Assembly (NCBI GenBank): GCA_013397845.1
Contig: VZTG01007786.1
Coordinates: forward strand, 38,185 to 102,184
Source of the DNA: Melanocharis versteri
Taxonomy: Eukaryota > Chordata > Aves > Passeriformes > Melanocharitidae
Length of the DNA: 64,000 nt
Reading direction: 5' to 3'
The notes below the pieces were generated by a model. It ran no database searches. It saw only the letters and a program-made list of their open reading frames with translations, and was not told where the DNA came from. The translations under genes were made by a program, and so were the position numbers. Of the stretch, positions 1 through 11,917 are shown piece after piece; the stretch's first letter is position 1, and each line of letters starts with the position of its first letter.

Positions 1-1788
1 CAGAAAGAAAATGAAATCAAGGGTCTAAGGATGCTTGTGGGGGTTTTGTCACCCTTGGTCACTCATATCCTGTGGCATCTCCCCCTCCCTCAGAGGCTTC
101 TGAAAGAAATGAAGCTAAGGCTGGGAGGTTGGAAATACTCATTTTCCCACCTGCAACCCCTTCACCTCCAAAGCCTCATCAGGCTCAGTCCTCTCAGACC
201 ATCTTCATTTATTTGCCGTGTGCACGAGCCCGCTGGGGAGGCTGCTGTGGCAGTTTTGTGCAGGGGATGCTCACCCTTGTGTCTCCCAGAGCTCCTCTGC
301 AGCTCTCCCTGGGCCTGGCCCAGAGACAGCTCAGCAATGAGGCTGTCACTGGAGGCTGTGGCTCAGCCCAGGCAAAAGGAGAGCCTGCAGGGAGCTGAGG
401 AACTTTACAGGAGTTTGCCTTTCCCACATTCCTCACTAGCAGGCACATCCCTGCTCAGAGGGATCCAAAATCTGAGTTCTCTTGGATGTCTTGCTCTGCC
501 ACGGGACTGTCACTGTCTCTGGTGATCACCAGTGCTCCCTGTTCCTCACTGCCTGAAGCAGCTCTAGCTGGTGGGACCCACGCTGGTGTGACCAAGCCCT
601 AATTCCCCCAGCTCCTGACTCATGAGAAAATCACTCATTTTCCAAGCAGTTCAGTGAATACCAATAATGGCTTTGCAGAGATCTCTCCTCTGTCCCCAGT
701 CTCTGAGGAACATCAGCCTAGAGGAGATGCGATGCTACCTTTGTGTACCACGTTCACACAGATGCTGTTTGCAACCCCCAATGGATTAGAAAATTTTTGT
801 CTTGTCATTGCAGACAACATTAGGGCCTTAATTACAATATTTTCCCTCCTGGCTGGACTGTGGTAATGAAAATGACATAAATGACAAACCTCGAGCCCCC
901 TCCTCCAATTTGCACAACTCCTCACATCAGTCTCTTGCTCCCCACACTGAGCTTCACCAGATATCGAGTTTTAGGTTTTATTTTGGCATCAAGGTAAGGG
1001 CTCTCTGATTTTTAAAAGACTCCACCACCTAAACACTGCAATCAGGAAAATCATCACCCAATCACAGTGTAATTTGTCCCAGGAAGCTCAAGCCTGGCTG
1101 TGAAGGAGGCAGAACTGCTTGGGGGATTGTCTAAAGCTGGTTAAATCTGCTGGAAGCCATGGATTCTCAAAAACCTCATTACTCTCATTCCCAGCACATC
1201 CTAGACCGCCCCTCTCTGACAGATACATGCGGTGACAGGTAATTTTGGGAAAACACGTGGCCATTAACCAGCATGGAGCCTGCTCCTGTCCTTGGGAGTG
1301 GGCAAGAGTGAACCAACATTTCGGTCATGCTGCTTGAAATCATAATGGAAAAGTTACTCAGAGAGCTGTGATGACAACATTGATCCATGGACATGGGCAG
1401 AATGGAGAGAGATGAATTTTGCTGAAGTTTTCTGTTGCAGAAGACAAATTCTATTTGCCTGAAATATTGCTGTCCCATTCTTGCACATGTCCCTGTCATT
1501 TCCAGAAAACCGTTTCGGGAGATTTGTTTTTAGGGTTTCCAGTACATGAAAGCCCAGTTCCCTGTCTGCAGCATTAATGAGGGAGTCAGCAGCACACCTG
1601 AACTTCCAGCCTGCAGCTAAACTCAAAGCTTTTGGAGTTGAACAATGCTGTCAGCATGTCAGCAGGCTGTGTTTGTAGAAAATAAACAATATAAAATACG
1701 CATGAGAAGGAGGGAGAAATGCAAACGAGATCTCCAGGATGCTGTTAGTTTAAAACAGATTTGTCTCAGATTTGGCCTGGGAAACCCA

Positions 1789-1960
1789 CACAGAATCACA
1801 GAGCCCTTTGGGTTGGCAAAGACCTCCAAGACCATCGAGTCCAGTCTGTGATTGACCCCCACCTTGTCCCCAGCCCAGAGCACTGAGTGCCACGTCCAGC
1901 CCTTCCTTGGACACCTCCAGGGGTGGGGACTCCCTGAGCCTCCTCTTCTCTTCCCTCAAA
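1789..1960 (-). repeat. CR1 LINE fragment
   Basis: On the plus strand it starts acagaatcacagagccctttgg and continues ggcaaagacctccaagacc and ccttggacacctccagggg, the reverse complement of a CR1 3' region. It is a 5'-truncated, non-coding relic. Confidence 0.8.
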
Positions 1961-2338
1961 CCTTTCAGCAGCAGTTTTTTGCTAAGAACTGTTGGGTCCT
2001 GCAGGCAAACCCCAGGCTCTGGACCCCAGAAATCTCCACAGATTGCTGTCTAAAGGTAAAAATCTTAGGACCACAGTGAGAGCTCGCCTTGGTGGGATCC
2101 AGCCTTCGGTTTCAGACAATCAATATTTGTTTCCCTAGGAGAGTGTGGTGTCTTGTACCTACTGCAATGAATAGAGTCAACAGAGATTTCCAGATGCTCC
2201 AGGGAATGTGGCTGGTGGCCAGGTGCCACTGTACGAGGGGACAAATGTCCCATAGGTGCCGTGTCCTCTGCGCCAGGTCCGAGCAAGTATCGGAAGTGTC
2301 CTAAAACACCTCATGTGGCTTGGAAACCTAAAATTTTA

Positions 2339-2471
2339 GGGCCAGGTTGGAAGGAGCTCTGAGCAACCTGGGACAGTGGAAGGTGACTCTGCCCATGGCA
2401 GGGGGTTGGAGCTGGATGAGCTTTAAGGTCCCTCCCAACCCAAAACACTGTGGGATTCTGTGATTCTGTGA
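2339..2471 (+). repeat. CR1 LINE fragment with intact 3' end
   Basis: It contains gggccaggttggaaggagct and cctcccaacccaaaacactg, and ends in gattctgtgattctgtga, the short tandem that terminates CR1 elements. Confidence 0.85.
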
Positions 2472-4068
2472 AGTGAGCAACTGGCTCGTTCCCTGATGGA
2501 ACTGAGCCATCTTTCCAGGGGGTGAAGGAAGGTGAGGAGCTGTGGGTGTGAGGATCAGTTGTCCCTCAGCAGAACCCCATTGTTGGTCAGGCTGGTGAGA
2601 GGAACTCTGTGTTTTACCAACAGCTGTGCCACGTTTGTTTACAAGGCAAAACCAGCTTTCCTGGCAGCTCCCACCTCACTGGAAAACGTGTCCTGAACCC
2701 AAAGCCTAGCATGACCTCCGAGATAATCTGGGCAAGACTCTTCAGATGCACGTTGGCAGCACTTTTGCTGAGGTGAAGAGGAGCCAGCAGTGCCAGGTTG
2801 CTGCTCAGTACTAGAACATATCTAAATATGCTGATTTAATCTATGCACCTGCTGCAGACCTGGGGTGCAAAGATACAATTCCCAATTGGAAATCCAGAAG
2901 GGGAGGTGATAGAAAGCACAGGGTCTGGTAATGTTGGTGTGTTGTGATGACAGAAAAATAGGTAATTGGCTTCGGCTGCTGCCAGGAAAATTAAGGTCAA
3001 AAACTGGCATTTCCTTTCAAAAATCTGAGAATCTCTCGAGGCAGATGAAATGAATAATTCACCATCACTAGAGAGAAAGGCTCAGTGCTGTGGCTGGACA
3101 GGATTTAAGGAACATATTGTTATTGTTTTCCATCCTGCAGGAAGATGAACTGAACCCAGATTTTTCAGGGTACCCAAAAATGCAGCCTCCTCCGAAGACA
3201 AAGATTTATGAGCGGTGACCATGCAGACACTGGACTTTTTTCTTTTAATTCTTTTCTAGGAAACATTTAATAAATATCCAGGATAGCTGAAAAGCAGAGC
3301 CAGAACAGTGGGAAGAGCCAAAAATAACCTGGTCTGGACTTTTATTTTATTTGCATTGAAGCCAGAATAAATCCATGCAGATAGACATTTCTTTCACTCT
3401 TGAAATACTGCAGCTGAGACCAGCCTTGGCCACTGAGAGAGATGTTGATCTCTCTTGCATGTTGTTCATTACGTAAAACCCCGTTAAGGTCAACCTCATA
3501 TCCCCGGAATAAAAGCATTAAGTCAAGCAAAACTTCTGAGACAGTGATCCTTCTCAACAGGGAAGGGAAATGTATTGAATTAATCCAATCTTGTTTACAG
3601 ATCTCTTTTAGGATAAGGAAAATTTGTAATAGATCCTACTGAATGTGGTAATTTTCTAGATCTCTCCTTCTTTAGAACTGAGGGTCAGGGAAAAAAAAGC
3701 CTGTTCACTGTGGAGAGCAACTTTTTGTTTCCCATCAGTGTCCTTCTGCCTTCAGAATCCAATAAATATTAGATATTCAAAGAAAAAGTATATTTTGCTT
3801 CATGATCATTATTGTTACTCTCATTTCTTCATTGTTAATCCTAGGAGAAATCCTTCTCACCTGCCACAAACTGACATAAAACCTGCCCAGCTGTTCTAGC
3901 AAATGCTCCATTTCCTGATTTCTAATGTGCTTTGAGCAATTAAAATTACTTGATTCTGATCAGTGCAGACAGACGCAATCATGAACCAAGACACCATAAT
4001 GAACTATCAAGCAGCCAGGCAGGTTTCCCAAAAACCAGAGGATAGGGCTGGAAAAGTCTGGGACTTAC

Positions 4069-4160
4069 GAATATTGGCTGGTTTCGCTGTGCCCAACATC
4101 TGGGGAATGCAGCTTCTGGACTAAGATACGGATGATGCAGATGAAGAGGATGAAGTTCAC
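4069..4160 (-). CDS. VIPR1: VIPR1 exon 10: TM5 and third intracellular loop
   Basis: This 92-bp exon runs from the acceptor ccattctggcag to the donor GTAAGT (phase 0 in, phase 2 out). It encodes VNFILFICIIRILVQKLHSP followed by DVGHSETSQYS, with the last codon split. VNFILFICIIRIL is TM5 and matches mammalian VPAC1 letter for letter. QKLHSPDVG..ETSQY is intracellular loop 3, the G-protein contact region, and resembles VPAC2 (SPDVGGNDQSQY) more than human VPAC1 (RPPDIRKSDSSPY). The next exon, which should begin RLA(R/K)STLLLIPLFG and carry TM6, is not found in the remaining 4 kb and must lie beyond the left edge. Confidence 0.94.
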
Positions 4161-4239
4161 CTGCCAGAATGGAAGAGAGAGGGGTAAACCATCAGTATTT
4201 TTCTCCAGGGAAAAGAACCCATCCCTAGAGGGGAACTCC

Positions 4240-4677
4240 TCTCACTGGAGTGGTCGTGCCATGGACCGAGCTGCCGTCTAACAAGCCGCGAGCAGAGAGC
4301 CCCGCTCGGGGCGGGGAGCACATAGAAAACCGACACAGGATGGCATCTTGGGCCTGACATCAGCCTGCTTGGGACTTCGTGTCATACATCCCAAGTATGA
4401 TGATGTCAAGCCCATAGAGCACAGCTCCGCACGACGTCCGACGGCGGGGCGGGGAAAGAGCCTTGGGACGCGGCGGGACGGCGGAGGCAAAGCCCTCGGG
4501 AGGCGGTGGCATGGGACCGGCTGCTGAGCGTGGTGAGCCAGGGAAACCAAACCAAGCCACGACGCGGGATCCACTCCAGCGGGCCTCTGCTCAATCCTAT
4601 TTGGCGCCGTAGGATTTAGCTTTTCTATTTCTCAGGTCCTGTACCGCTTTAGCGGGTAACTCTGAAACTCCGTAGCC
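4240..4677. other. GC- and CpG-rich patch in intron 9
   Basis: This stretch is clearly richer in G, C and CG dinucleotides than anything else in the window (for example gacgtccgacggcggggcgg and gggacgcggcgggacggcgg). It starts 80 bp upstream of exon 10 and abuts the LTR at 4678. No exon or open frame in it is convincing. It could be a methylation-sensitive regulatory island, part of the retroviral insertion, or a retroposed promoter. Confidence 0.6.
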
Positions 4678-5042
4678 TGTCAGCTGCTGCCCTCCCGTTT
4701 TATTCAGACAAAACAATTCCTCTCCAGGCCTGGAACTCAAGGACACCTCACTGTCTCAGGCCCCAAAAAGTATGAACAAAAGTGAATTGGGGCGGGAGCA
4801 AACTGGGGGTAAATGACTTCATTACCTGAAGCTGTAATTGGAGAATTAACCCCTGATATGTAAATAGACCAAACTTACAATTGCCTGAAAATTTTGTGAC
4901 CATTGTCCATCTTGGGTGGAACCTCCATCTTGGAGGCTTTTGACCACCCAAGGTGCACCTATTGAAGGTCATCAATAAATACTTGCTTTTATTCTCCTAA
5001 TCTTGTCTAGCCTCTGTTTCAGGTAGCCACCCCAAGGCATCA
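4678..5042 (+). mobile_element. Endogenous-retrovirus-like LTR (solo), copy 1
   Basis: This copy shares block-by-block text with the LTR at 58949-59293 read on the other strand: ATTACCTGAAGCTGTAATTG, TATGTAAATRGACCAAACTTA, GTCCATCTTGGG, then AATAAATAC (polyadenylation signal) and CAGCCTCTGTTYCAGG-type text ending in GGCATCA. The likely termini are TG at 4678 and CA at 5042. The TATA-like place reads CTTACAATT and looks decayed. No primer-binding site or internal retroviral gene follows, so it is probably a solo LTR. The 5' end is less sure than the 3' end. Confidence 0.75.
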
Positions 5043-7437
5043 TATTGGCCATGTCCTGTCTGGAGACCCCATGCAGCGAGGGACAGATAGACCTCACCAA
5101 GGCAGTGGGGAACGTTCCCTCCTGGGGCGTTAGACCAGAGCAGTCTGGCTGATACCCAGATTTTAGGTGGTTCTTTTCACCCCAAAGCTCTCAAAGTGCT
5201 CCACCAATGTACTCAAGTAACGTGGACCTTATTTAATAGCCAAGGTGTAGAGCTAGGAACGGGAATATCCTGATGACACGAACTGAATGCAAATCTACAT
5301 CTTTCAAGGTCCTATCCATTGAGTCATCCTGTTACTCATGCAACACAGGCAACAGAAAAGCAATGACAGATTTCTGGGGACTTAGTTAATTTCTAGTTTG
5401 GCACGAAACCCCTTTCTTTATCCTTTCATGGTCAGTGAGTGCGCAAATGATTCTGATTTTTACAGGCTCAGTGGCTGGAAGGGATTGTGTTAAACCAGCC
5501 AATCTGATTTCCTGCAAAAATAGATTGTAAGATTTCTTCCAGCAATTCCTCTATGCCTATCACAACAATAGGTGAATAAAAGAGGCTGAAGCCCATCTCT
5601 CAAATAGACACTCTTTCTTCGAAGCCTATGAGTAATTGGATATTAATTGCATTGCTTGGTTATGATGCATTGCTTAATCACTTTTTTCCTATCCTGAGCC
5701 ATTCATCATCATTTCTGTTCGTATTTATTTCCTCACAAAAACGGTTTGTGTGTCTGATTCGGTGGCAAGTGAAATTTATTAGCTCAAACCAGTATTATCT
5801 AGATCAATTACACTAATGAGCATTGATAACACACAAGGAAGGCAAGAATGGAGCAATTAAATTCTGACTGTGTTGGCTTGGAGTGGTCAAGGGCAAACAC
5901 GGAGTGGAGTGTGACATATGGGCTTACTATAACCTTGGAATTCCATGGCAGATGATACAGGAATCAGGATATTGGAGAAGTTGTTTAAATTATTTTTTCA
6001 ACCTAGAGTATAATCAAAGGTACTCGATGTGTCCCAGTGCCTAACACCTTGTATATAAGATATATCTCATGTATCTTAAAGATCTTATAGATCTTTTATA
6101 TGTATTTCTTCCTTCCCATGGATTTGAAGGAAATGCTGCATTACCCCCTGGAGAAACCTGCTGTTCATCAGCCAGTGGCTATCCTGCCCCTCCTGTGTGA
6201 CAGATTTATAGGATATCTGCTGAAGGAAAATCAGGAACTGCTGGGTAAATTCTGTTTGGCAACGAGGAAAAGATTTATTGGCCGAAAGAAAATACAGACC
6301 CATTGATCTGAGGAGAATAATAGGGTGTATTTTCTGACTGAAAGCTTATCTCAGGAAAGGGAAAATACTATCTATAGCTTCCCAGGATGATATAAATACT
6401 TGGAGATGTGTCATCTAAGTATTGTATTTCTTTCCAGTGAGGCAAACAGAGCGAGATGTCGTTATTGAAACTTTCAGTTTGGAATCCCTGCACGACAAAT
6501 GCTACAGAAAAAAAAAGTCTTCTTGTAGAGGTCATAATGTACATGGAATAAGAAGAATCTCTAGGGAAAGATTTCTGTTAAAAGAGATATATCTGGTTTG
6601 ATTTCTGTTGCGTTTTTTTTCTTCACTTCCCACATCCTTGACTTCATTTAAGAAAACTCAAAACTAAGTTTAACCACAGTTCATTTGATTTTAAGGTTTG
6701 GATCCATGCCCAACAGCGCAATGTTCAACAAGGATGGAAGGACCCAGAGTTCCTCAGAAGTGGCCTGGTTTCTATGGTCAGGACTGATCATATCCAGAGA
6801 ATTAAAACCAAACACTTCTGTTGAGTTTTCTGGAAATCAGCCAAGCTTCTCTAGAACTCACTCCAAAAATACACAGCTGGAATGCAACTCTGTGCTGGAT
6901 GCAAGAGGCAAATTCCTGAGGGAATTCATCTACCCCCTTTTCATCTAAATGGAAATTGGTGGTAGGACTCATCTCGTGTTACTTTGTAGTGTTGACATCT
7001 ACAACTGAACAAGTCATCCTGGCCAGCTCAGAGAAACAAAACCACTCCTAGCACAGGTCATCTGATGGAATTCAGGCATCCACTGGTTCCTTAGGCAAAA
7101 TGAGTCTTTCCTGGATGTCCAGCCACATTCCTCAGCCTCCTCTGGCCACACAATCCCATGGCCACTCCACCAAGGAGATGGAGGGGGTCAAAGCTGCATC
7201 AGATGAGCTCCACCTTGGTGGCCTGGTCACTCAAACTCCCCCCGTGGTCAATATTAAAGGTGTTTATCTGGAGGGGGGATTTCCTCATCCTAAGGCAAAT
7301 GTTCAATGGACAGTGGGATTTTACCTGTCAGTGCATTTTCCATGGACATTTACAGGACACTTCTCAACACCCCTTCACCCCTCCCCACTTAGGACTAAAG
7401 GTGGCTTTGCAGCCAGCAGAATGTGCTGATACTTTAC

Positions 7438-7507
7438 CAAAATAGACACCAAAATAGGAGTTTTAATGATCCACCAGAATGGGGATTCCACTATTTCCTC
7501 CCAGCAC
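7438..7507 (-). CDS. VIPR1: VIPR1 exon 9: second extracellular loop and start of TM5
   Basis: This 70-bp exon has the acceptor gtttctttttag and the donor GTAAAG (phase 2 in, phase 0 out). It gives CWEEIVESPFWWIIKTPILV then SIL. The Cys is the conserved partner of the TM3 cysteine. WWIIK.PI is the class B signature at the top of TM5, and Trp and Lys here are involved in ligand binding in the family. The loop residues EEIVESPF differ from the DTINSSL of human VPAC1. The donor GTAAAG is a little weaker than consensus. Exon size (70 bp) and phases match the conserved gene structure exactly. Confidence 0.92.
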
Positions 7508-9826
7508 CTAAAAAGAAACAAAGCCAGACTTAAAACATCAAGCACAGCAAGCAAGCAGGTCTGTAACCTTCTCAGCTTTCCCTAAAAGCTAAGTTTTGCT
7601 AGGCTGGGTTGTGTGAAGAGGACTAAACCTTGTGTGAATGGACTGGGAGTGGCCAGAACTTGCCTTGCAGTGGCTGTGAGCACTGGTAGGTACCAGATAT
7701 CCCAAATGAAATGCCAAGATTTTCTCCTTGGCCATGGAATGGGCTGGAGGATGTTAGACAGGGTGAATGTGGGGGACAGGGTGATTTTCTTAATTTCTCC
7801 TACACTGAGCTCTGCTGCAGGTAAATTCTGTCAAAACCATGAAAATCGATCAAAATCTATGGAAAGATTCGTCAGGGCTCCAATGCACTCCACCATCCTG
7901 GAAGAGGAGGTTGATAAGCACAGAGCAATTGGCACCAGCAGAAAAAATTGGCACCAGCAGAAAGAAACCCATCGTATCCTTCTGAAAAAAATAACAGCCA
8001 GAGGTGGAATTGGTCCCACAAAACCCAGCAAGCTGCACCTGAGCTGTGGATAGAGTTAGAAAGGTCTGCAGGGTCCAGGGTAGGATTTATTTCATCCTGA
8101 AGCCAGAACTGTCTGCACAAACCACTGCTCGCCTGGGACTGCATTTTAAAGCCACCGAGGAAATGAGATAAAAAGACTGATGTGGAAATGACTGATGTTG
8201 CCTGGGACACATTGATCTGCACAGCCAGGTGATAGAAGGCACATTTTTATGAAAGCATTCACGGAAATTGGGCTGCCTTCATGTAAGAATAGATTAGTGG
8301 AGGCTACTGTAGACAATTTCACCTGGATTCAGCTCCTCTAATTCCAAATGTTGGCAGCGCAGGCAGTAGGAGATGAAGAGGGGCATTTTAGGGCACAGTT
8401 CCTGAGACCTATTTTAAGCATCAACTTTAGGATGATAAAAATTGCTCTCCGTGCACTGACTAAATCTGCACAAACTCTAAAGGGAGATGGAGCAAATTGC
8501 TCGCACACAGATGCTTCCAGTTAGGTGTACGCTGCCCTTTCATTTAGAATTCAAGTGGCCCTAATTATGTCTAGTGCACTTCATTTTTGAAATGAATTGA
8601 GACAGTCTGAATGAAGGTCACTTTCATTTGGAGTCAGAATGTTTAAATGGAGGCTTAGTGCTGTTTAACCAATTTTACCTAATTAGGGTTTATTTAATCT
8701 GGATTAATTTCCTGTAATTTTTCTCTGCAGGTAATGAAAAAAAAAATCTGTGTTAGGTATTAATATATTCTGTAAATTCATGCTCTATTTTGCTCAGCGT
8801 AAAAATGTGGGGCTTTAAAGCCCCCAGAAAATCAAAGAAGTCTGTATTTTTATGGAGGATTGTTGGAGCTGAGTGGGAATATATAGTAAGAAAAACTGGT
8901 ATCCAGAATGGTTAAATCCTCCTGTCTCTGTCTCATCGTAGAGGCTATTTATTAACAGAGTAAATAAGTTCAGTTTTATGCAGATAGAGTGAAACCATAA
9001 AGGAAGTGAGTAGCCCTCAGGAAATGTGCTGGGGTGACTATAAATCAAAAATGCAATGGGAAATCCGAGCTGCTTGTCGTACCGAAAAAAGGGCAAATCA
9101 GGACACACTTGGAGGGGAAAAATGCACGGGAGAAAAGGGAGTTAATTCCAGGATGCAAAGGCAAGAAGTGAGGGAATGCACACTGAGGACAGAATAAGCA
9201 CTTGATTCTGCATCTCTCTGGGGTGTTTTCCTACAAAACCCTTTCCAATTACTGCAGTCTGACCACTTGAATAAAAGCAAGAATGAGGCTTTCAGGATCA
9301 AATCCTCTTTACTTGCACATATCCTTGGATAACTCTGGTATCTGCCTCATTTTCTTAGCTGCATTCTATCTGCTTCTTTTACAAAACATCAAAGGCTGCT
9401 GCTAGGTTAAAAAGGATGAAGAAGAGGTCCTAAAATCTGTTTGAGAAAAAAAAGGAAAAATGAATTTTTAGCCTTTACCTGTGTGAGAGAATTGGGTGTT
9501 TTAATTAATTCCCTGCTGCATGAGCATATTTAGTGTCAATTCTGTAGGAGGAAAAGCTCTGCTCTGAGCAGGGGGCCAAATGCAACCATCAAGGTCTGCT
9601 CACAAATTCACTGTCAATATCCTGACCGAGGCACTGGGAAGCAAACAGGGCAAGTGACTGGCCTAAAATGACATTTCAGGGAGATCTTGGAGCTTTTCCT
9701 GGTTGCTGGGGACAGGGGAGAGGTTCCACTGCTGCTGGGTTGTGGGTTACTGAGGCTGCAGGGCTTTCCTTGGCCATAAAGGCAAGCAGAGTTATAAAGG
9801 AAAGATAACTGAGTGCACAGGCTTAC
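7508..9826 (-). other. VIPR1: VIPR1 intron 8
   Basis: Mostly unique sequence. There is a 19-bp tandem pair at 7927-7964, and 8480-8800 is AT-rich with several TAATTA/TTAAT-type cores. No transposon fragment is recognisable. Confidence 0.85.
7927..7964. repeat. 19-bp tandem pair
   Basis: aattggcaccagcagaaaa is repeated twice. Confidence 0.88.
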
Positions 9827-9887
9827 CCAACATTGAAAAAGTAAATCCTGACAATAGTCCAGGCAGTGATGAACACGGAGGGAGCAC
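9827..9887 (-). CDS. VIPR1: VIPR1 exon 8: TM4
   Basis: This 61-bp exon lies between the acceptor ctctcctctcag and the donor GTAAGC (phase 1 in, phase 2 out). It completes the split Gly of GWG and encodes APSVFITAWTIVRIYFFNVG, the bulk of TM4 and the entry to the second extracellular loop. Size and phases equal the 61-bp exon known for this place in class B genes. Mammalian VPAC1 has VPSTFTMVWTIARIHFEDYG here. The acidic pair before GCW (ED in most relatives) is replaced by FN in this genome, which is unusual. It was found by phase-compatible splice sites, since it is far too short to stand out as an open frame. Confidence 0.9.
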
Positions 9888-10029
9888 CTGAGAGGAGAGA
9901 AGAGATGGTGTTGCTGTCAGAAATCATGAGCAAATGGCTACCTGATTTCATTACCAGATTAATTAAAATCTGCCTGATTTCTCAGGGCTGTTCTCCCTTG
10001 CTCTCCATCTCTCCTGAGTGACTGAGGCA

Positions 10030-10070
10030 ATCAGTCTCAGTCAGGAGTGAGATCAGTCTCAGTCAGGAGT
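10030..10070. repeat. 19-bp direct repeat, two copies
   Basis: atcagtctcagtcaggagt occurs at 10030 and 10052, 143 bp upstream of exon 8 in the transcript direction. Confidence 0.9.
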
Positions 10071-10581
10071 TTTCCCTCAGGAGTGAGAAAATACTTCCCA
10101 TTTTCAACCCCCACGTGCCAAACAGGCAACGTTGCCTTTCCCTCCCCGTGGCCACGCAAGATCAGCTCTCTGGAGCTGCTCCCAGCACGCTGATATTCCT
10201 GCTGCAGTGCTGAGAAAAAACTTCCAGGGGTGAAATGCAAGGAATCGGGATCCTTGAGACACCTACAGCGTGGGCACCTGTACCCAAGGAGGCCACCACA
10301 GGCTCTCTTCAGCATCAAGGGGCAGAATTATGTGCTCCTCACACACAGGTCATCCAGCTACATTAAATGTTTGATTTAGAGCAATAAATACGAAATATCC
10401 CTGGATTATTTTGCACTATAAGAGAGCCTGGAGTGCCAGGTTCAAGCACAGCTCTGTAGCTGGCCAGGTGAAGCTGCCTCTGCTCCTCGCTCCTCAATCT
10501 GCCAGATTAGGGTGGTCTTGTTCCATCTTGTGCTGGCTCTTGTCTTGTGTCTTTGACTGGATTTAGGTTGGAATTACTCGA

Positions 10582-10617
10582 GGAAATACTCCAGGAAATA
10601 CTCCAGGAAATACTCCA
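10582..10617. repeat. 12-bp unit, three copies
   Basis: ggaaatactcca is repeated three times without a mismatch. Confidence 0.93.
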
Positions 10618-11454
10618 AAGCACACATCTCTTTGCTCTGTGTTGCTCACAGATTGTCTATAGTTTATTACCAGTGATTTCCAAGTGCAATGGTACTAAAA
10701 CCAGTAAAAACTGTAATTAGCGCATCTAAATTATTAATTCACACATAATCCATTCCAGATCTATCCCTGATGCTCTCGCAAATGATGGATGACTGAAAGG
10801 CCAAAAGTTCCCTCAAGCACCTGCCTTGCTCTGGAATTGCCTTTCTGCACCCAAGCAGCCTCAGGACACATCAGGAGTGCAAGAAATGTCCTTTGATTTA
10901 ATTTGTTACCTTCGTGCATTTTTCTCTAAAACCTCCCAGCTCCCCAGTGCTGAAATAAAGAATATCTAGAGGACAAGGTGAGTTTAACGAAGGTCTGACC
11001 TGATGAACTGAACCAAGACCTGCTCCCATCATCTCTCTTTCTGCCCAGAGCACGGAGAATCATCTCTCCTTCGCGGTGTGAACCTGAGCGTAGCTCCTGT
11101 CACTTTCAGAGGAAGTTACTCCATGGAAAACTGATCAAATCCCGAGCCCAGGCGCATCCCCGGACATGGCACAATTTTATTTCATCTTTTCTTCTCAAGA
11201 TTCTTCCCTGCTCTAATTATTTCTCAGTTTCGGCTAGCAAGAGCAGGCAGCAGAAAGTTATTTGCTTACTTAAATATAAATCTTCAACCAAATGGCATGA
11301 AGGAGAAAAGAGATCTCTGTTTCCTTTTAATAAAAGAAGCTGATCTGGTAGGATTAATTTGCATAAGTTAGCAATTCAGTTGTGAGATACTCTGTGAAGA
11401 GCTTAATTCTCTCTCCCTTGCCATTTTTCTTATTTTATCTTGTTCTGCTCTATT

Positions 11455-11700
11455 TATTTAATTTAATTTAATTTAATTTTATTTTATTTTATTTTACTTT
11501 ACGTTATTTTATTTTATTTTACTTTACTTTATTGTATTGTATTTTATTGCATTTTATTGTATCTTATTGTATTTTATTTTGTNNNNNNNNNNNNNNNNNN
11601 NNNNNNNNNNNNNNNNNNNNNNNNNNNNNNNTTTTGGTTTTAAATTTTAATTTAATTTTATTTTTTTAATTTTAAAAATTTTATTATATGACTTTATTTC
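11455..11700. repeat. (TTTTA)n-type A/T microsatellite with an assembly gap
   Basis: ATTTA/ATTTT pentamers run from 11455 to 11582, then come 49 N (11583-11631), then T-rich degenerate repeats to about 11700. The true length is unknown. Confidence 0.9.
11583..11631. other. Assembly gap (49 N)
   Basis: A run of N inside an A/T microsatellite. Confidence 1.
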
Positions 11701-11917
11701 TATTTTATTTGATGTGTTTGGGACCAGATTTGCATTGAGGCTGGAGAAATCACCGATGCAGAAGGTTGTCAGCATTAGCACACAGGTGATGGGATCTCAG
11801 GGCAGCTGCCTGGCCTGAACTCAGTGCCTGGTTCATGCCAGGAGTTCTGCTTTGCTGGGATCCATTCTTACAATTTAAGGTTAATGCATGATATCAACTT
11901 TGGGATCCCAGCCAGGA

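Larger units (their letters stand above)
1..4068 (-). other. VIPR1: VIPR1 intron 10, partial
   Basis: No coding exon was found here on either strand; I looked specifically for the TM6 exon. The stretch holds two short CR1 fragments (about 1789-1960 and 2339-2471) and otherwise unique AT-rich sequence with no recognisable gene. Confidence 0.8.
4161..7437 (-). other. VIPR1: VIPR1 intron 9
   Basis: The intron holds a GC- and CpG-rich patch (4240-4677) and an LTR (4678-5042) close to exon 10. The rest, 5043-7437, is unique AT-rich sequence in which I see no gene. Confidence 0.85.

Noticed and set aside
1..4068. The next VIPR1 exon (TM6)
   Set aside because: I searched the minus strand for STLLLIPLFG-type text and a phase-2 acceptor and found none; it must lie beyond the left edge.
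5043..5170. Retroviral primer-binding site or internal region after the LTR
   Set aside because: The sequence after the terminal CA does not show a clear tRNA-complementary TGG stretch and no gag- or pol-like frame follows, so a solo LTR is more likely.
7613..8053. 146-codon open frame on the plus strand
   Set aside because: It lies in intron 8, has no recognisable domain, includes a small tandem repeat, and shows no splice or promoter context.
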